From contig JAKSYS010000064.1 of NCBI GenBank assembly GCA_022925895.1, positions 1-64,000 of the forward strand: a DNA stretch of 64,000 nt, in the 5' to 3' direction. Every line of letters starts with the position of its first letter. Within the stretch, counting starts at the first letter, position 1. The position numbers and the translations under genes are program-made. Positions 12,465 through 22,445 of this stretch are shown here, one piece after another. The notes beneath the pieces were generated by a model. It was not told where the DNA came from, ran no database searches, and saw only the letters and a list, made by a program, of their open reading frames with translations. The stretch comes from Fragilaria crotonensis (Eukaryota; Bacillariophyta; Fragilariophyceae; Fragilariales; Fragilariaceae).

Positions 12465-12789
12465 ACTCCAATTGTTTATGAGCATAGTTGTGGCCACTGA
12501 ACCTCATTTCTCTCGAGTGCGCTAGAAAAGTGCAAAACTAGTCAACAAAGAAAACAGACAGACTAAGTTTCCGCACCTCCAGCCACAATGTCATCATCGG
12601 TAGCAGAAGCAACTGATGCTGCTGTTTGGGTTGGACTTAGTTGCAATCGGTTGTGGTGAAACTCCAGTCGCTCCTCACTCACTCCGTACCGTCGTTCGGA
12701 TGCTGGTTTGTGTAAACGCAGCATTGCATCTGGAGCAATTGCAGGAATGCCCAGCTAATTGCCAGCATTGCTGTCTATCATGGCATCGT

Positions 12790-14186
12790 TGTCGTCATCG
12801 TCATCGTCATCATACGAAGTAGACCAAATACTCTGCACATCTTTCCCATCATTCATCAAGGCCATCAATAGTATCCAATAGGTTGTTGTGCCAAGCACAG
12901 CATGTCAGAAACACTTGGTATGGAGCATCAATGCCATTAATTCATATCCCGCCCACTTTTGGGAAAAGCGCCAACGTCCCTCGAGGTTAGTACCAAAGGT
13001 ACGCTCGACATCCTTTTCGTAAGCTTTCCAACCATGTTGAAAACCTTATATTGGCTCTACTACTATTTGTGGTCTTCAAGGGAAAAACAGTGGTTGAATG
13101 AGCTAAGAAAGTGTTATTTACAAGCAGCCATCCTCCACGGATACAATGTTTTACAACTTGACCATCGGTATTGTGGGCATACAACAAGAACAAAACATTT
13201 TTGTACTAGAATTGCTAGCGTCATGTTGTTCCACCTTGCTGGAGATCCTTCTGTACTAGCCAGAATTTGTCGGCGGTAATTCACCGTGATGTTGTATGCC
13301 CTGCAGGTATGCAACAACTTGAGGCCCAGATGGGTTGACGATGTTTGTTTGGCAGACGCTCCCAAGAGAATTTGAGTGGCATCTGTAGAGCCAACAACCC
13401 CATCTAAACCGGCATCTGAATCTCTGCCATGCAATGGCATGCTTCCTCCTCAGTTGAGGGTGAAACGACATATCGGTGGTAGAGCACGCCGGTGCTCGCA
13501 TACCTTAGAAACTTGTGAAGGAATTGTTGAACGACTTCTTCTCCAATCCAGGCATTCTTCGATAAGTTGTCCAGTGTCCATGCTCATCCTATGTAGCAAA
13601 GAGCCGTGAGGACAATGAGCGAGAGTGATTGGCGTCAACGGTTTGCCAAGTCCGTTGGTGGCACCAGTCCACCACGGTCAAAACGCTTTTCGTTCCTCAA
13701 GCTCAGCTGAAAACTTCTGAAAGTAGTTATTTGGAAATCAAAACCATAGGCGGAACTTGCACAGGAAACGGTGGTATTGAGAAGGTGCAGCTTGTAGTAG
13801 ATGTACCAATGGCTCATGGTCAGAGAAAGGCAATTGGCAACCCCAGTGATTGGATTTGTCCACATCAGCAATCCGCTCTTAAATTTCCTCTTCTTCTTCG
13901 AAGGCAATGCAACTGCAACGGTGGTGCAGCCAACCACTGTGATGGTACTGGTAGTGGGTAACCGTGGTGGTACTGCTGGCTGCCTCATGACTGCGATACC
14001 AGCAACCATGATTTTTACAAAGTCAGCCTTGTCGTTGCTGGCATCTTCGTTGCTCGTGTCGTGGTCATTATGGGAGTGTAAGAAGTCAGCAAACCCTTTC
14101 ACCATACTGAGATCAGCAATGGATGAAAGGGGATACTGACATACCTTGTTGATCCGTTCTCCAGCCAGGAAACAAATCGTGGACAA
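12790..14186 (-). mobile_element. PIF/Harbinger-like transposase relic (plant-transposon type)
   Basis: Read from 14186 downwards on the minus strand, pieces of one transposase appear in order. First comes an N-terminal basic region (SKKKRKFKS). Next are ALCYIG..WTLDNLSKNAWI and a helical VVQQFLHKFLRYAST region. Then comes the first catalytic motif GSTDATQIL with AYNITVNYRRQILAST (near 13330). Then GGWLLVNNTFLAHSTTVFPL, and last W.AYEKDVERTFG (near 13010), the conserved E of the DDE triad. The pieces switch frame several times and carry internal stops. The second catalytic Asp position reads Asn. It is a dead DNA transposon. I could not find its terminal repeats. Confidence 0.75.
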
Positions 14187-14968
14187 TAATGATGATGATT
14201 CTTATGATGCAAGAATCGTGACAAGCGTACGAAAGATCTCCTGAAAAAGAACAAAATATCAGCCATATGCGCCATCTGTTGTATGATAATTGTTGAGGAG
14301 TGCAATCTCCTTCCAAGTAGCAAGCGCTCATGCTCGGGGGTGTAGGAATGAGAATGGGGGGTCCACGATCGCCCACGAACAAGGGTACGCACGAGTACCA
14401 AAGAACGGTATGTATTTATCTCAGCAGTGGCATTCTGCGTTCGTAGTATGCGGCACGTAGTCAGTTGGGTGAGTTGGACAGTGTTGTGGAGATGCTTTTG
14501 TAATGATAAACCTTGTACCTCTAGTATACCCTTACAATCATGACCAGCAAGAGTGCAATTGAAGTAATAAAAGGATTAATGTAGAAGTTGTGAGTGGAGT
14601 ACATGTGAGGTACTCCACTTATTAGACTATCTGCATACCTGACTTAGTCTAGTAAAAGGTACGTTGGAGTGCATTTGCACCGGGCGGTTTTGTATTGTGA
14701 GCACAGTACCAAACAGCACGGTGCATATACACATACCATGGACATATTGTAAATTGTGACAAAGATGCAGTGACAAGGAGCAATTCTTGATATGCCAAAG
14801 AAATAACAGAATCTAGAATCCATAAGGTTGCAAGTCACTTTTGTTAAAATAAAATCCTGGCATAAGTGAAAGTCGCTTCTGTCGGAGATAGGTTATTATG
14901 TTGTTGGGCTCTACAAAACGGTTCAGTCGTTCAACAACACAAGAATAAGATAATAGTTTTAGAGGAGT

Positions 14969-14990
14969 AGAGCATCCCCACCGCTGGCCC
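14969..14990 (+). repeat. Left terminal inverted repeat of the Harbinger element
   Basis: Begins AGAGCATCCCCACC and ends CTGGCCC. It is the inverse of 18744-18765 with one mismatch. Confidence 0.8.
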
Positions 14991-16353
14991 TAATTTTAAG
15001 ATGTACATTTTGGTAGGCGCCTTAAGAAACCTGTTTCAGGACATTTGAGGTGTTTTTTCCCGCTTGAGGATTTTTACGCTTGTCTTCTTTTGAAAAAGCG
15101 GCGCACGCCCTAACGCATGTTTGTACCTCATATGCTACTAGAGGCATATGTATGTACATGAATATACAGTCACATATACGACAGCAAGTTATACCGGCAG
15201 GCTTTTGCATGTCTCTGCAAAGGAACTATATTTTTACTTAGAGGAATAAGCGTTGCATGATGTTTTACTCCTTAAAGTGTTCATATATGTAGACATTAGC
15301 TATACACCCAACCATTTATCTTCTTACCTATTGCCTAGTATGCTTTGGACCTTCTTTGCTACCGTAGATTTGGTACTGAAGAATTGCATAGCAGGTGAGA
15401 CACGTTTGCTAAGTAATTTTGACCATGTGTCCGGTGAATTTTGCATATGTAGTCATAGTAGATTTTGTACTACAGACGAACTTCGCCAAAAAGGTTGTTC
15501 AATATTTCAGCAAAATATGCAAGTTTTATAGTTTTTAGGTGCTCCTCACTGCAACAACACATCACAGTACCAATTACAAGCAAGAACACTTTGCAACAGT
15601 TGCTTTGTTGAAGTCTGCCATGTAGTTGACAACAACAAAGCAAAGCACCCATTACAAGAACACCACAAAGCAACAGTTGCCTTGTTGAAGTCTGCCATAT
15701 AGCTGACGACAACAAATCTATCTTTTGTTTCCACCTGATTATCATTGTTCTGTCCCTGTCATATAGCTTGGACAGAGTTTTGCATGATCAGGAACTTTGA
15801 CAACATTCAAATTTCAAGACGTGGTTGGACATTTGCAGATCCAGTGTTATGAACCTGGGAAATAACCTGAGAATGTTGGGCGTGGAGGAAGAGAATGCCG
15901 GAGGTTTTGGTATGCCACGAGTTCGTATGGAGCGGAGTTTCCTGCCATCTCACTCAATGGCATTGAGGGTTGCCATGAAGTGCACCCCCTTCAGGGGCAA
16001 GAGTTGATGGAGCATTGATTCCAAGAGGCGATGACAAAAGGAAGGGCAAGGGCTGGCGATGACATTTGTTTGTGTGCAACTCCTCTTTGATGGTTCAAGG
16101 AGGGTTTCGGCGTCAGTATAGGGTATGTCAGCTTAATTCAATGGATGAGATGTTTCCAAGCCTTGGGATGCGCGACAACCTTTCAGAATTCTTTCTGATG
16201 GACGTCATCCTCAACTGTATCCCCCCACAGAATGATCACATGAGGCAATTGTTGATGTGACTGTTCCAGACACCGGTACATCCACCCATTATTTGCCTTC
16301 CTTGTTGTAGCTTTGGGGTTGAAGTCGAAGCCATCTAATTTTGCAATGTAGGC

Positions 16354-16895
16354 TCATTGCAAAATTTTCTGCAGCATGTACTTGGGACATTGGGCATCCT
16401 CCAGAATCTTAAGTAGTTCCACAATATTTCTGTGTTTGACATCATGTTGCAAATTCAGGATGCTTTGGTGATTGCTGGCTTTCATGTGTTCCATGATTCC
16501 ATGTAAAACAGATGGAGAGACATTTTCTAGACCAGAAATTGATGAGGCAAAGCAATCTAACTGGCCGTACATGTCATTGAGTGCCGATGTGTCATCATTA
16601 TCAAAGTCATCGGCTGCATCATACTGAAATTCTTCATACGGAGCAACAATGGAACTCCATATGCTTGATGCCGTGTGCTATTGATGGTCTTGATGCCAGC
16701 ATCAGTATGCCTTTGTTCCAGCATGTAATCATTGCTGGCAGAACTGTGCCACAACTGCTGTTGTAAACCGCATTCAGTTCGGAACTGCAAGTAGCAGTTC
16801 ATGCAGTAGTAAACATACATTCTCTTCACAAGGAAATGCAGCAGGGATGCTTCTTTGTTGGAATCAATGAATAAAAAGCATTCAACAGACAACAA
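16354..16895 (-). pseudogene. Possible accessory ORF of the Harbinger element
   Basis: Two overlapping open stretches on the minus strand (16895-16557 and 16572-16354). The downstream one encodes a helical segment (LHGIMEHMKASNHQSIL and VELLKILEDAQCPKYML). Harbinger elements usually carry a second, Myb-like DNA-binding ORF on either strand. Position and strand fit that role, but I cannot see a diagnostic Myb pattern, so the assignment is inference. Confidence 0.3.
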
Positions 16896-17319
16896 AGTAC
16901 AGAAAAAATTGAGGGAGGAGAATGATGCCTCCTGGTAGTAGTAATCCTAGCATTTGACGCTCATCACACAAAGGAAGAATTGGTGCGTGAGTAATGAAAA
17001 GAAGGTGAGTATGTGTACAACTCATTGCACTGACAAGTCACAATTATGGAAGGAAGACACAATGGTGAAGAAGAGGAATGGAACTGAAACTGCCAAAGTA
17101 ATATTTGCAACAGGCAGTATTTAGGGACAAAATATTTATAATGTATTACCTACATACATATGTAGAACAGAATGTCCGAGAATTTGGATCTTCAACCCAC
17201 AATATGCATTTGCATAATGATGTGCAATATACATTTTTTAAACTCTGGTCAAGACATTATTCTGTAATGAGTTATTACATTAAAATGGATAAACCAGAGA
17301 TTTGCATTCCCTGATGGTT

Positions 17320-18490
17320 GCTCTTCATCTTGTAGTCTACGATCGAATAGTGAAGGATCTTACACTCACGATGAATGTTTTCATTGTATGTCGATGCCAA
17401 AGGCAACATGGTGTGGTCAAGATATTAAATTTTGACTGCAGTATACCAAATGCATGTTCAATAACCTTCTCGTTTGCTTCTTGAGCAGCTGCAAGCATTT
17501 TCTGCATCCTGGTCTGTGGCTTTACAATGGTTTTTGACAAAGCAAGCATACTTTGGGTAGATCCAATCCCCACGCCAAAAGGTATACTTATATTCCTTGC
17601 CATTCACAACATTATTGACTGAAGGGGATTCGTCTCCTCAGACCGCATTGCCGAACAAACGCGAATGATCAAAGATGTTCCAGTCATTCATTGATCGAGG
17701 GGATCCGAAACTGAAATACCAAAGCCGACAACAATGGTCAACAATGCCTTTGAGTACAGCAGTGGGCATGCCCTTCCTTGGAACATGCCCTTCCGTCCTC
17801 AAGGGCCTTTTTTCATTCCCAGAGCATGCAATCAATTTATCTGATGCAGCCTGGGAACCTTGCCTTTCATCTGTCATCCAACAAATTGTCAATATCCTTG
17901 TCCGTTGGGTGATGAAGCCACAGTAGACCGAAATGATAGCATTGCAGAAATGCTTCAAGGACTCCAATCCAGTCAAGGATCCTTTTCAATATTGCTTTGT
18001 CATCATGATCTGATGACAAGACGCCAGACATCAGCTGTGTGATGACGGAACAGATCATCTTCTGTAGTTCAGATGGTCCCAGCCTTCCGACCGCATCCTT
18101 CTTCTGAAGGAAGTACCTGTCATCTGCCACAACTTCGTTACATTTTTTTCAAATACTAACCCAACGGGTACTTGAAGAATCTCTTGAAGTAAGTGGAATC
18201 GTTATCAGGCAAAGGACCCAAGAAGTCATTGAAGAGAAGGTGAGAATAAAATATGTGACTTAGTTCGACATTTGGCGCCTTTCTGACCCGCGATCCGCTA
18301 TCCCAAAACATGAGAAACTCTTGATTCTTTGTCATCTGAATCCTCTGCATCATTACGGCTATCATAAGAGTCGGAATGCTGCAAAATGAGCATGATTATA
18401 TCAGTGACATCGTTGTCATCCCATATGAGGTCCAGTGTGGTGGTTTTTCGAAAACGCGTCCAAGGCAAGGCGGATCTATGATACAAAATG
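17320..18490 (-). pseudogene. PIF/Harbinger DDE transposase, decayed
   Basis: From 18490 down, the minus strand shows the family's landmarks in order. These are an N-terminal segment around VRKAPNVELSHIFYSHLLF, then KKDAVGRLGPSELQKMICSV (helical DNA-binding region, near 18110). The first catalytic Asp region is KGIVDHC (near 17730). The SPRSMNDWNIFDHSRLF motif carries the second Asp (near 17675). VIEHAFGILQSKFNIL (near 17450) carries the catalytic Glu, and LWHRHTM follows. All three acidic positions look present, but the pieces are spread over several frames, so the protein cannot be made as it stands. The coding order agrees with the flanking inverted repeats. Confidence 0.8.
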
Positions 18491-18671
18491 CACTAGTCCA
18501 ATGAATCAAAGAGGGGGGAAAAGGTGAGCTAATTCTACGGTGGGGGGAGCTATATTTCGGCAAAACTGGTGAAATGTAGATCCCCAACTGAAGTATGGAG
18601 CCGCTCTTGAGCCTTTTATAAGGATTTCGGCCCTACGATAGCGTTTCGGACAAAATTGTTCCCCTTTAAAG

Positions 18672-19203
18672 ATAAGATTTCTGCCATTAAAATATAAGAT
18701 TTCCGGAGAAACAATAAAGATAGAGCCAGGAGCCAGGGGCCAGGGGCCAGGGGTGGGGATGCTCTTACCATTTGGTTGACATTCCGTACTTTTACATCTG
18801 TATGTAGAACCGGAAGACTCCCAAGAGAACTAGCAGACTTTAGATGTAGATGAGATTTCCGCCCATAAAGTATAAGATTTCTGTAGAAACAATAAAAATA
18901 GAGCCAGGGGCCAGGGGTGGGGATGCTCTTACCATTTGGTTGACATTCCCTACTTTTACACCTGTATGTACAACCGGTAAGACTCCCAAGAGAACTAGCA
19001 CACTTCTAAGATAAGATTTCCGCCCTTAAGATATAAGATTTCCGGAGAAACTATAAAGATAGAGCCAGGTGCCAGGTGCCAGGTGCCAGGGGTGGGGATG
19101 TGGGGATGCTCTTACATGTACCTGGTACCATTATTGGTTGACATTCCGTACTTTTACACCTGTACGTGGAACCCGTAAAGACTCCCACGAGAACTAGCAC
19201 ACT
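18672..19203 (+). repeat. Three tandem units overlapping the Harbinger right end
   Basis: Units begin at about 18672, 18851 and 19011. Each has GATAAGATTTC/TATAAGATTT, then AGAGCCAG and a run of GCCAGGG, then GGTGGGGATGCTCTTA, then TTGACATTCC.TACTTTTACA and AAGACTCCCA.GAGAACTAGC. Each unit contains a copy of the terminal repeat plus about 70 bp of sequence beyond it, so flank and transposon end were amplified together. The last unit has a further GGGGATG duplication. Confidence 0.85.
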
Positions 19204-19632
19204 CCGACCTCCGACGCAATCTTTTGAATCTTACAACAACAGTTCCTTGCTCGTTCATCGACAGCTCATACTGTAATGAGACACCCAACCAGGCTCGGGC
19301 TACCAGTATTCTCACATTCGCGAATCCCCTGGTGTAGGTTTTGCGATGACGAGAAAAGGTTCGGCGACGAAGGAATAAAACTAAAACACGCACAAAGTAA
19401 ACAGATCAAACATATCTCAACACTTATAAACGTTATCACAAGGCTGCACTCCGAGTATACTGTGCAGACACCTTGCGCCGACACGGTGAGCGCCGTCGTC
19501 GCCGCTCGTCTGTCTCACGGCATCATAGTGACACCCTGTCTTCCAGCATATCACATGCACCACTCCTTTGTCCAAGATCATCGGCGTGGCTCCCGCAACA
19601 CGAGTACTCCGTGTGCTTGTGTACATATAGTC

Positions 19633-20472
19633 TTACACACGTCTGCGACCGCCCATCATCAAGGATTTGGTGGGGCCTGGTGTGCTGCCACCACCTGACA
19701 CCGGAGACGAGGTTGGGCTCTTCTTCACGGACTTGGTAGGCGCTGGTGTATCATCTGTCACAGGAGCAGGGACTGGAGCAGATGTTGGGGTCTTCTTCAC
19801 AGACTTGGTGGGAGCTGGAGTAGCAGGTTCGACAGGCGGTTCGACAGGAGGTTCGACAGGGGGCTCCACAGGGGGCTCCACAGGGGGCTCCACAGGGGGC
19901 TCCACAGGGGGCTCCACAGGGGGCTCCACAGGGGGCTCTACAGGGGGCTCCACAGGGGGCTCCACAGGGGGCTCCACAGGGGGCTCCACAGGGGGCTCCA
20001 CAGGGGGCTCCACAGGGGGCTCCACAGGGGGCTCGACTGGCGGCTCGACTGGCGGCTCAAAAGGCGCGAAGATTGGTGGCTCAAAAGGAGGTTCCACTGG
20101 TGACTCAACAGGAGGTTCCACTGGTGGCTCAACAGGAGGTTCCACTGGTGGCTCAACAGGAGGTTCCACTGGTGGCTCAACAGGAGGTTCCACTGGTGGC
20201 TCAACAGGTGGTTCCACTGGTGGCTCGACAGGAGGTTCCACTGGTGGTTCAACTGGTGGTTCAACTGGTGGTTCCACTGGTGGCTCGACAGGAGGTTCAA
20301 CTGGTGGCTCAACAGGAGGCAATGAACCATCGGTACTGAGCAGGCGGTTCCAGTAGTTCTGGTCGTCCTTGAAAAGAGTGTTGGTATTTGGTTCTTTTAC
20401 TTTGTTCGCTGCAGTGAAGTCTGACGACGCCGAGAAGATGGCAGAAGCCAAGACGAAGGAGCTGAATCTCAT
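19633..20472 (-). CDS. Secreted Pro/Val/Glu-repeat protein with RxL site (paralogue 1)
   Basis: 279 residues from the Met at 20472. This start is chosen because a signal peptide begins there (MRFSSFVLASAIFSAS...) and the same start is conserved in two paralogues in this window, although the frame is open further upstream. After the signal comes a short spacer and the conserved DDQNYWNRLLSTDGS, whose R-L-L fits the R-x-L processing site known from diatom frustulins, silaffins and pleuralins. Next is a long run of P-P-V-E units interrupted once by PFEPPIFAPFEPP. The tail alternates APTKSVKK motifs (K-x-x-K spacing) and ends in GGRRRV. Inference: a secreted, probably silica- or wall-associated protein. 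A repeat-rich adhesive or mucin-like role is equally possible. Confidence 0.8.
   Translation of the reverse strand: MRFSSFVLASAIFSASSDFTAANKVKEPNTNTLFKDDQNYWNRLLSTDGSLPPVEPPVEPPVEPPVEPPVEPPVEPPVEPPVEPPVEPPVEPPVEPPVEPPVEPPVEPPVEPPVEPPVEPPVESPVEPPFEPPIFAPFEPPVEPPVEPPVEPPVEPPVEPPVEPPVEPPVEPPVEPPVEPPVEPPVEPPVEPPVEPPVEPPVEPPVEPPVEPPVEPATPAPTKSVKKTPTSAPVPAPVTDDTPAPTKSVKKSPTSSPVSGGGSTPGPTKSLMMGGRRRV
19830..20322. repeat. 12-bp coding minisatellite in paralogue 1
   Basis: The first part is a nearly perfect run of GGGGGCTCCACA units (about 19858-20033). It then passes through a unique interruption (about 20058-20090) into a 24-bp higher-order unit (AGGTTCCACTGGTGGCTCAAC). The two halves use different synonymous codons for the same PVEP peptide, so they were amplified separately. 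Confidence 0.9.
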
Positions 20473-20640
20473 GGTTGTTGGTAGAAAATTGCTGATATCT
20501 GCTCGTTCGAATTTTGCTTTGTGAGCATATTTGGATGATAGGATTCGGCTCACCGCTCGCCAGCTCTCCGGTGGACATCGCCAATACTTGCGAGACAGTT
20601 ACTTGATCCGAAACGAAACTAATAACGTCTGAATACGGGT
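20473..20640 (-). promoter_or_regulatory. Upstream region shared by paralogues 1 and 2
   Basis: This segment aligns with 23346-23507 upstream of paralogue 2. Shared parts include GGTAGAAAA.TGCTG.TATCTGCTCGTTCGAA, TTTTGTGAGCATA and ATCGCCAATACTTGCG. It contains the 5' UTR and probably the core promoter. Conservation may reflect recent duplication rather than selection. Confidence 0.55.
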
Positions 20641-20734
20641 TTGGTTTTTCCAGTATAAGCCACACTGCTGCAAGGTGCGGAAATGACGGTTTCAGACTCA
20701 AGGACGCCAGCAAGGTGCGGTAATTCTCTGTTAA

Positions 20735-20800
20735 CATAGCTTTCATCTCGTAGCTTCTACAGACATCGAATACCACGGAGAGGTGCGTTTGGAGATTACC
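20735..20800 (-). repeat. Upstream block common to 3548-3640 and 23745-23830
   Basis: The block carries TTTC.TCTCGT.GCTTCTAC followed about 10-30 bases later by ACC..G.AGAGGTGCGT. The same order occurs at 3548-3640 and 23745-23830. Two of the three copies lie 270-480 bp upstream of Pro-rich protein genes in the same orientation. Confidence 0.6.
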
Positions 20801-21935
20801 GCTCCGTCCAGCTTAGGCTGCCTGACGCCTGAGTATGAGCAAAGAGTTAAAAAAAAAAAATGAATGACTTGTAATACCCGCAAAACAGAACAAAAGATAT
20901 GTTGTCTACGTTATCATAGATTCCTCATTTCGAGCCGGTCGAGCATATCCGAATAAACCAAGTCGAGTATGACACGTACTGGACTCAGAGTAGTAGGACC
21001 AGGTTGGAGTCTGCGATGGCAGTTAATTTCACCGAGTCGTTTAATTTTTTAGAACGTTGACCGGCTCGAACATGTGTATGCAGTATGCACACTTGTAGTC
21101 GGAGAGTCGGAGTACTTCGTGACTACTCCTTGAGACTTGAGATGTGCGGGGTCGTCGGGATCTGTGTGGTTCGTTGCAACGACACTTCAGAAACAGTAAA
21201 ATAAGCATATCGTATGACATGGGCCGGCTCTACTGTTCTTCATTTTGTTATCTGTGATAATCTGATACTCCCTCGATGTTTACTGTGCCCCTTCGCACGT
21301 ACCATACCAACAATGTACCAGCACTTGAGCAACCAGTCCTTCTTCCAACCCGGTCGGTGGACACGACAAATGGCCCGCCTTTGGCATCGACTTCGGATTG
21401 GAACTGTTGGAACTACTTTACCAGTGATCTGTGACTATCGCCAGTTCCCGCCATATGCTTGTAGGAACAGCCGAGTTACATTACTAATACCCCTTGCATC
21501 AGAAAGTTGATTCCCTGGTGATTACATTGTGGTAAGGACACGTAGAGCGTTCGTTCGCTAAAACGAGCCTTGTGCTGGTATGAAATACAAAGGCTCAACT
21601 CAAGTTCATGGCAGATCACTTTCGGGGTTTAAAAGTGGTCGAAAGGGATTCCGATGACGGTTCCGTCACTCCTGCTCCTATTTCGTCGTGGTTGGGCTGT
21701 TTCCTAATTGCGTTCGATCGTGTCGGTCCAAACTGTCGCCGTTATGACAAGTCGTCCTGGTCGGAACTTGTCCACACGACGAAATCACAGGAGCTTACCT
21801 TCTAGTCGAATGACAACCCAGCGTAGCGTCGACGTTTGCCCTTCGCACAAGATCTCCCCGGAAAAGACGCAGACACCTCGAAGGTCACCACTATCAGTCT
21901 GTTCTTCCGCAGTTCTGTTTCACATCGTAATTATT
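20801..21935. other. Intergenic between Pro-rich paralogues
   Basis: No gene is supported. There is a short poly-A run at about 20849-20860. Open stretches near 21214-21510 and 21608-22007 show no family features. Confidence 0.4.
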
Positions 21936-22230
21936 ACTACGAGATCTTTCTCCTTAACGACAAGGTTGGGTAGCACAGATCAAACACGTATGTATCATGA
22001 CTTTTAACAAATTGGCACAATATGTATGGATAGCACAGATCAATCATATATGGATAGCACAGATCAAACATATACATCATGACTCTTGACAGAAAAGCAC
22101 TCTCCTTAATGATAAGGTTGGATAACACAGATCAACGCATGTCATGACTTTTAACAAAATAGCAAAATCTGTATGGATAACAACACAGATCAAACGCATA
22201 TCTCATGACTATTTACAAATAAGCACAACC
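21936..22230. repeat. Diverged short repeats downstream of paralogue 2
   Basis: Several copies of a unit containing AAGGTTGG.TA.CACAGATCAA, then CATGACTTTTAACAAA or a relative, then TAGCACA. The core ATGGATAGCACAGATCAA occurs at least three times between about 22023 and 22075. The region ends about 200 bp beyond the 3' end of paralogue 2. Confidence 0.7.
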
Positions 22231-22445
22231 AAGTACGTCGAGAATGTTGAAGAAAATCGACCAGCGCAGTTTGCGTAGACGCCGCCCATATCATAACATT
22301 GGTTCTCGTCTCAGGTCCCCCCGCATGGAGAGGTTCAAAAGAAGGCACTGGCTTCCGGCATGTCGCATGCGTCACTTCTCGTAAACGTCATCAAGCGCGG
22401 CTCCGTTGTCCAGTACTCCTTGTGCTTGTGTAAATAAAATCTCAT

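Larger units (their letters stand above)
14969..18765 (-). mobile_element. PIF/Harbinger DNA transposon with terminal inverted repeats
   Basis: The left end (14969-14990) and right end (18744-18765) are inverted repeats matching at 21 of 22 bases, with core GAGCATCCCCACC. The trinucleotides next to the GAGC core are GTA on the left and TTA on the right, compatible with the TWA duplication typical of PIF/Harbinger after one change. The 3.8-kb length suits a family member with a transposase plus an accessory ORF. A decayed transposase lies inside on the minus strand (17320-18490), and a second coding trace lies at 16354-16895. Confidence 0.75.

Noticed and set aside
19667-20356. Long plus-strand reading frame of GGST repeats opposite paralogue 1
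   Set aside because: It is open only because a 12-bp repeat without stops is open in several frames. It has no signal peptide or conserved unique part, whereas the minus strand has both.
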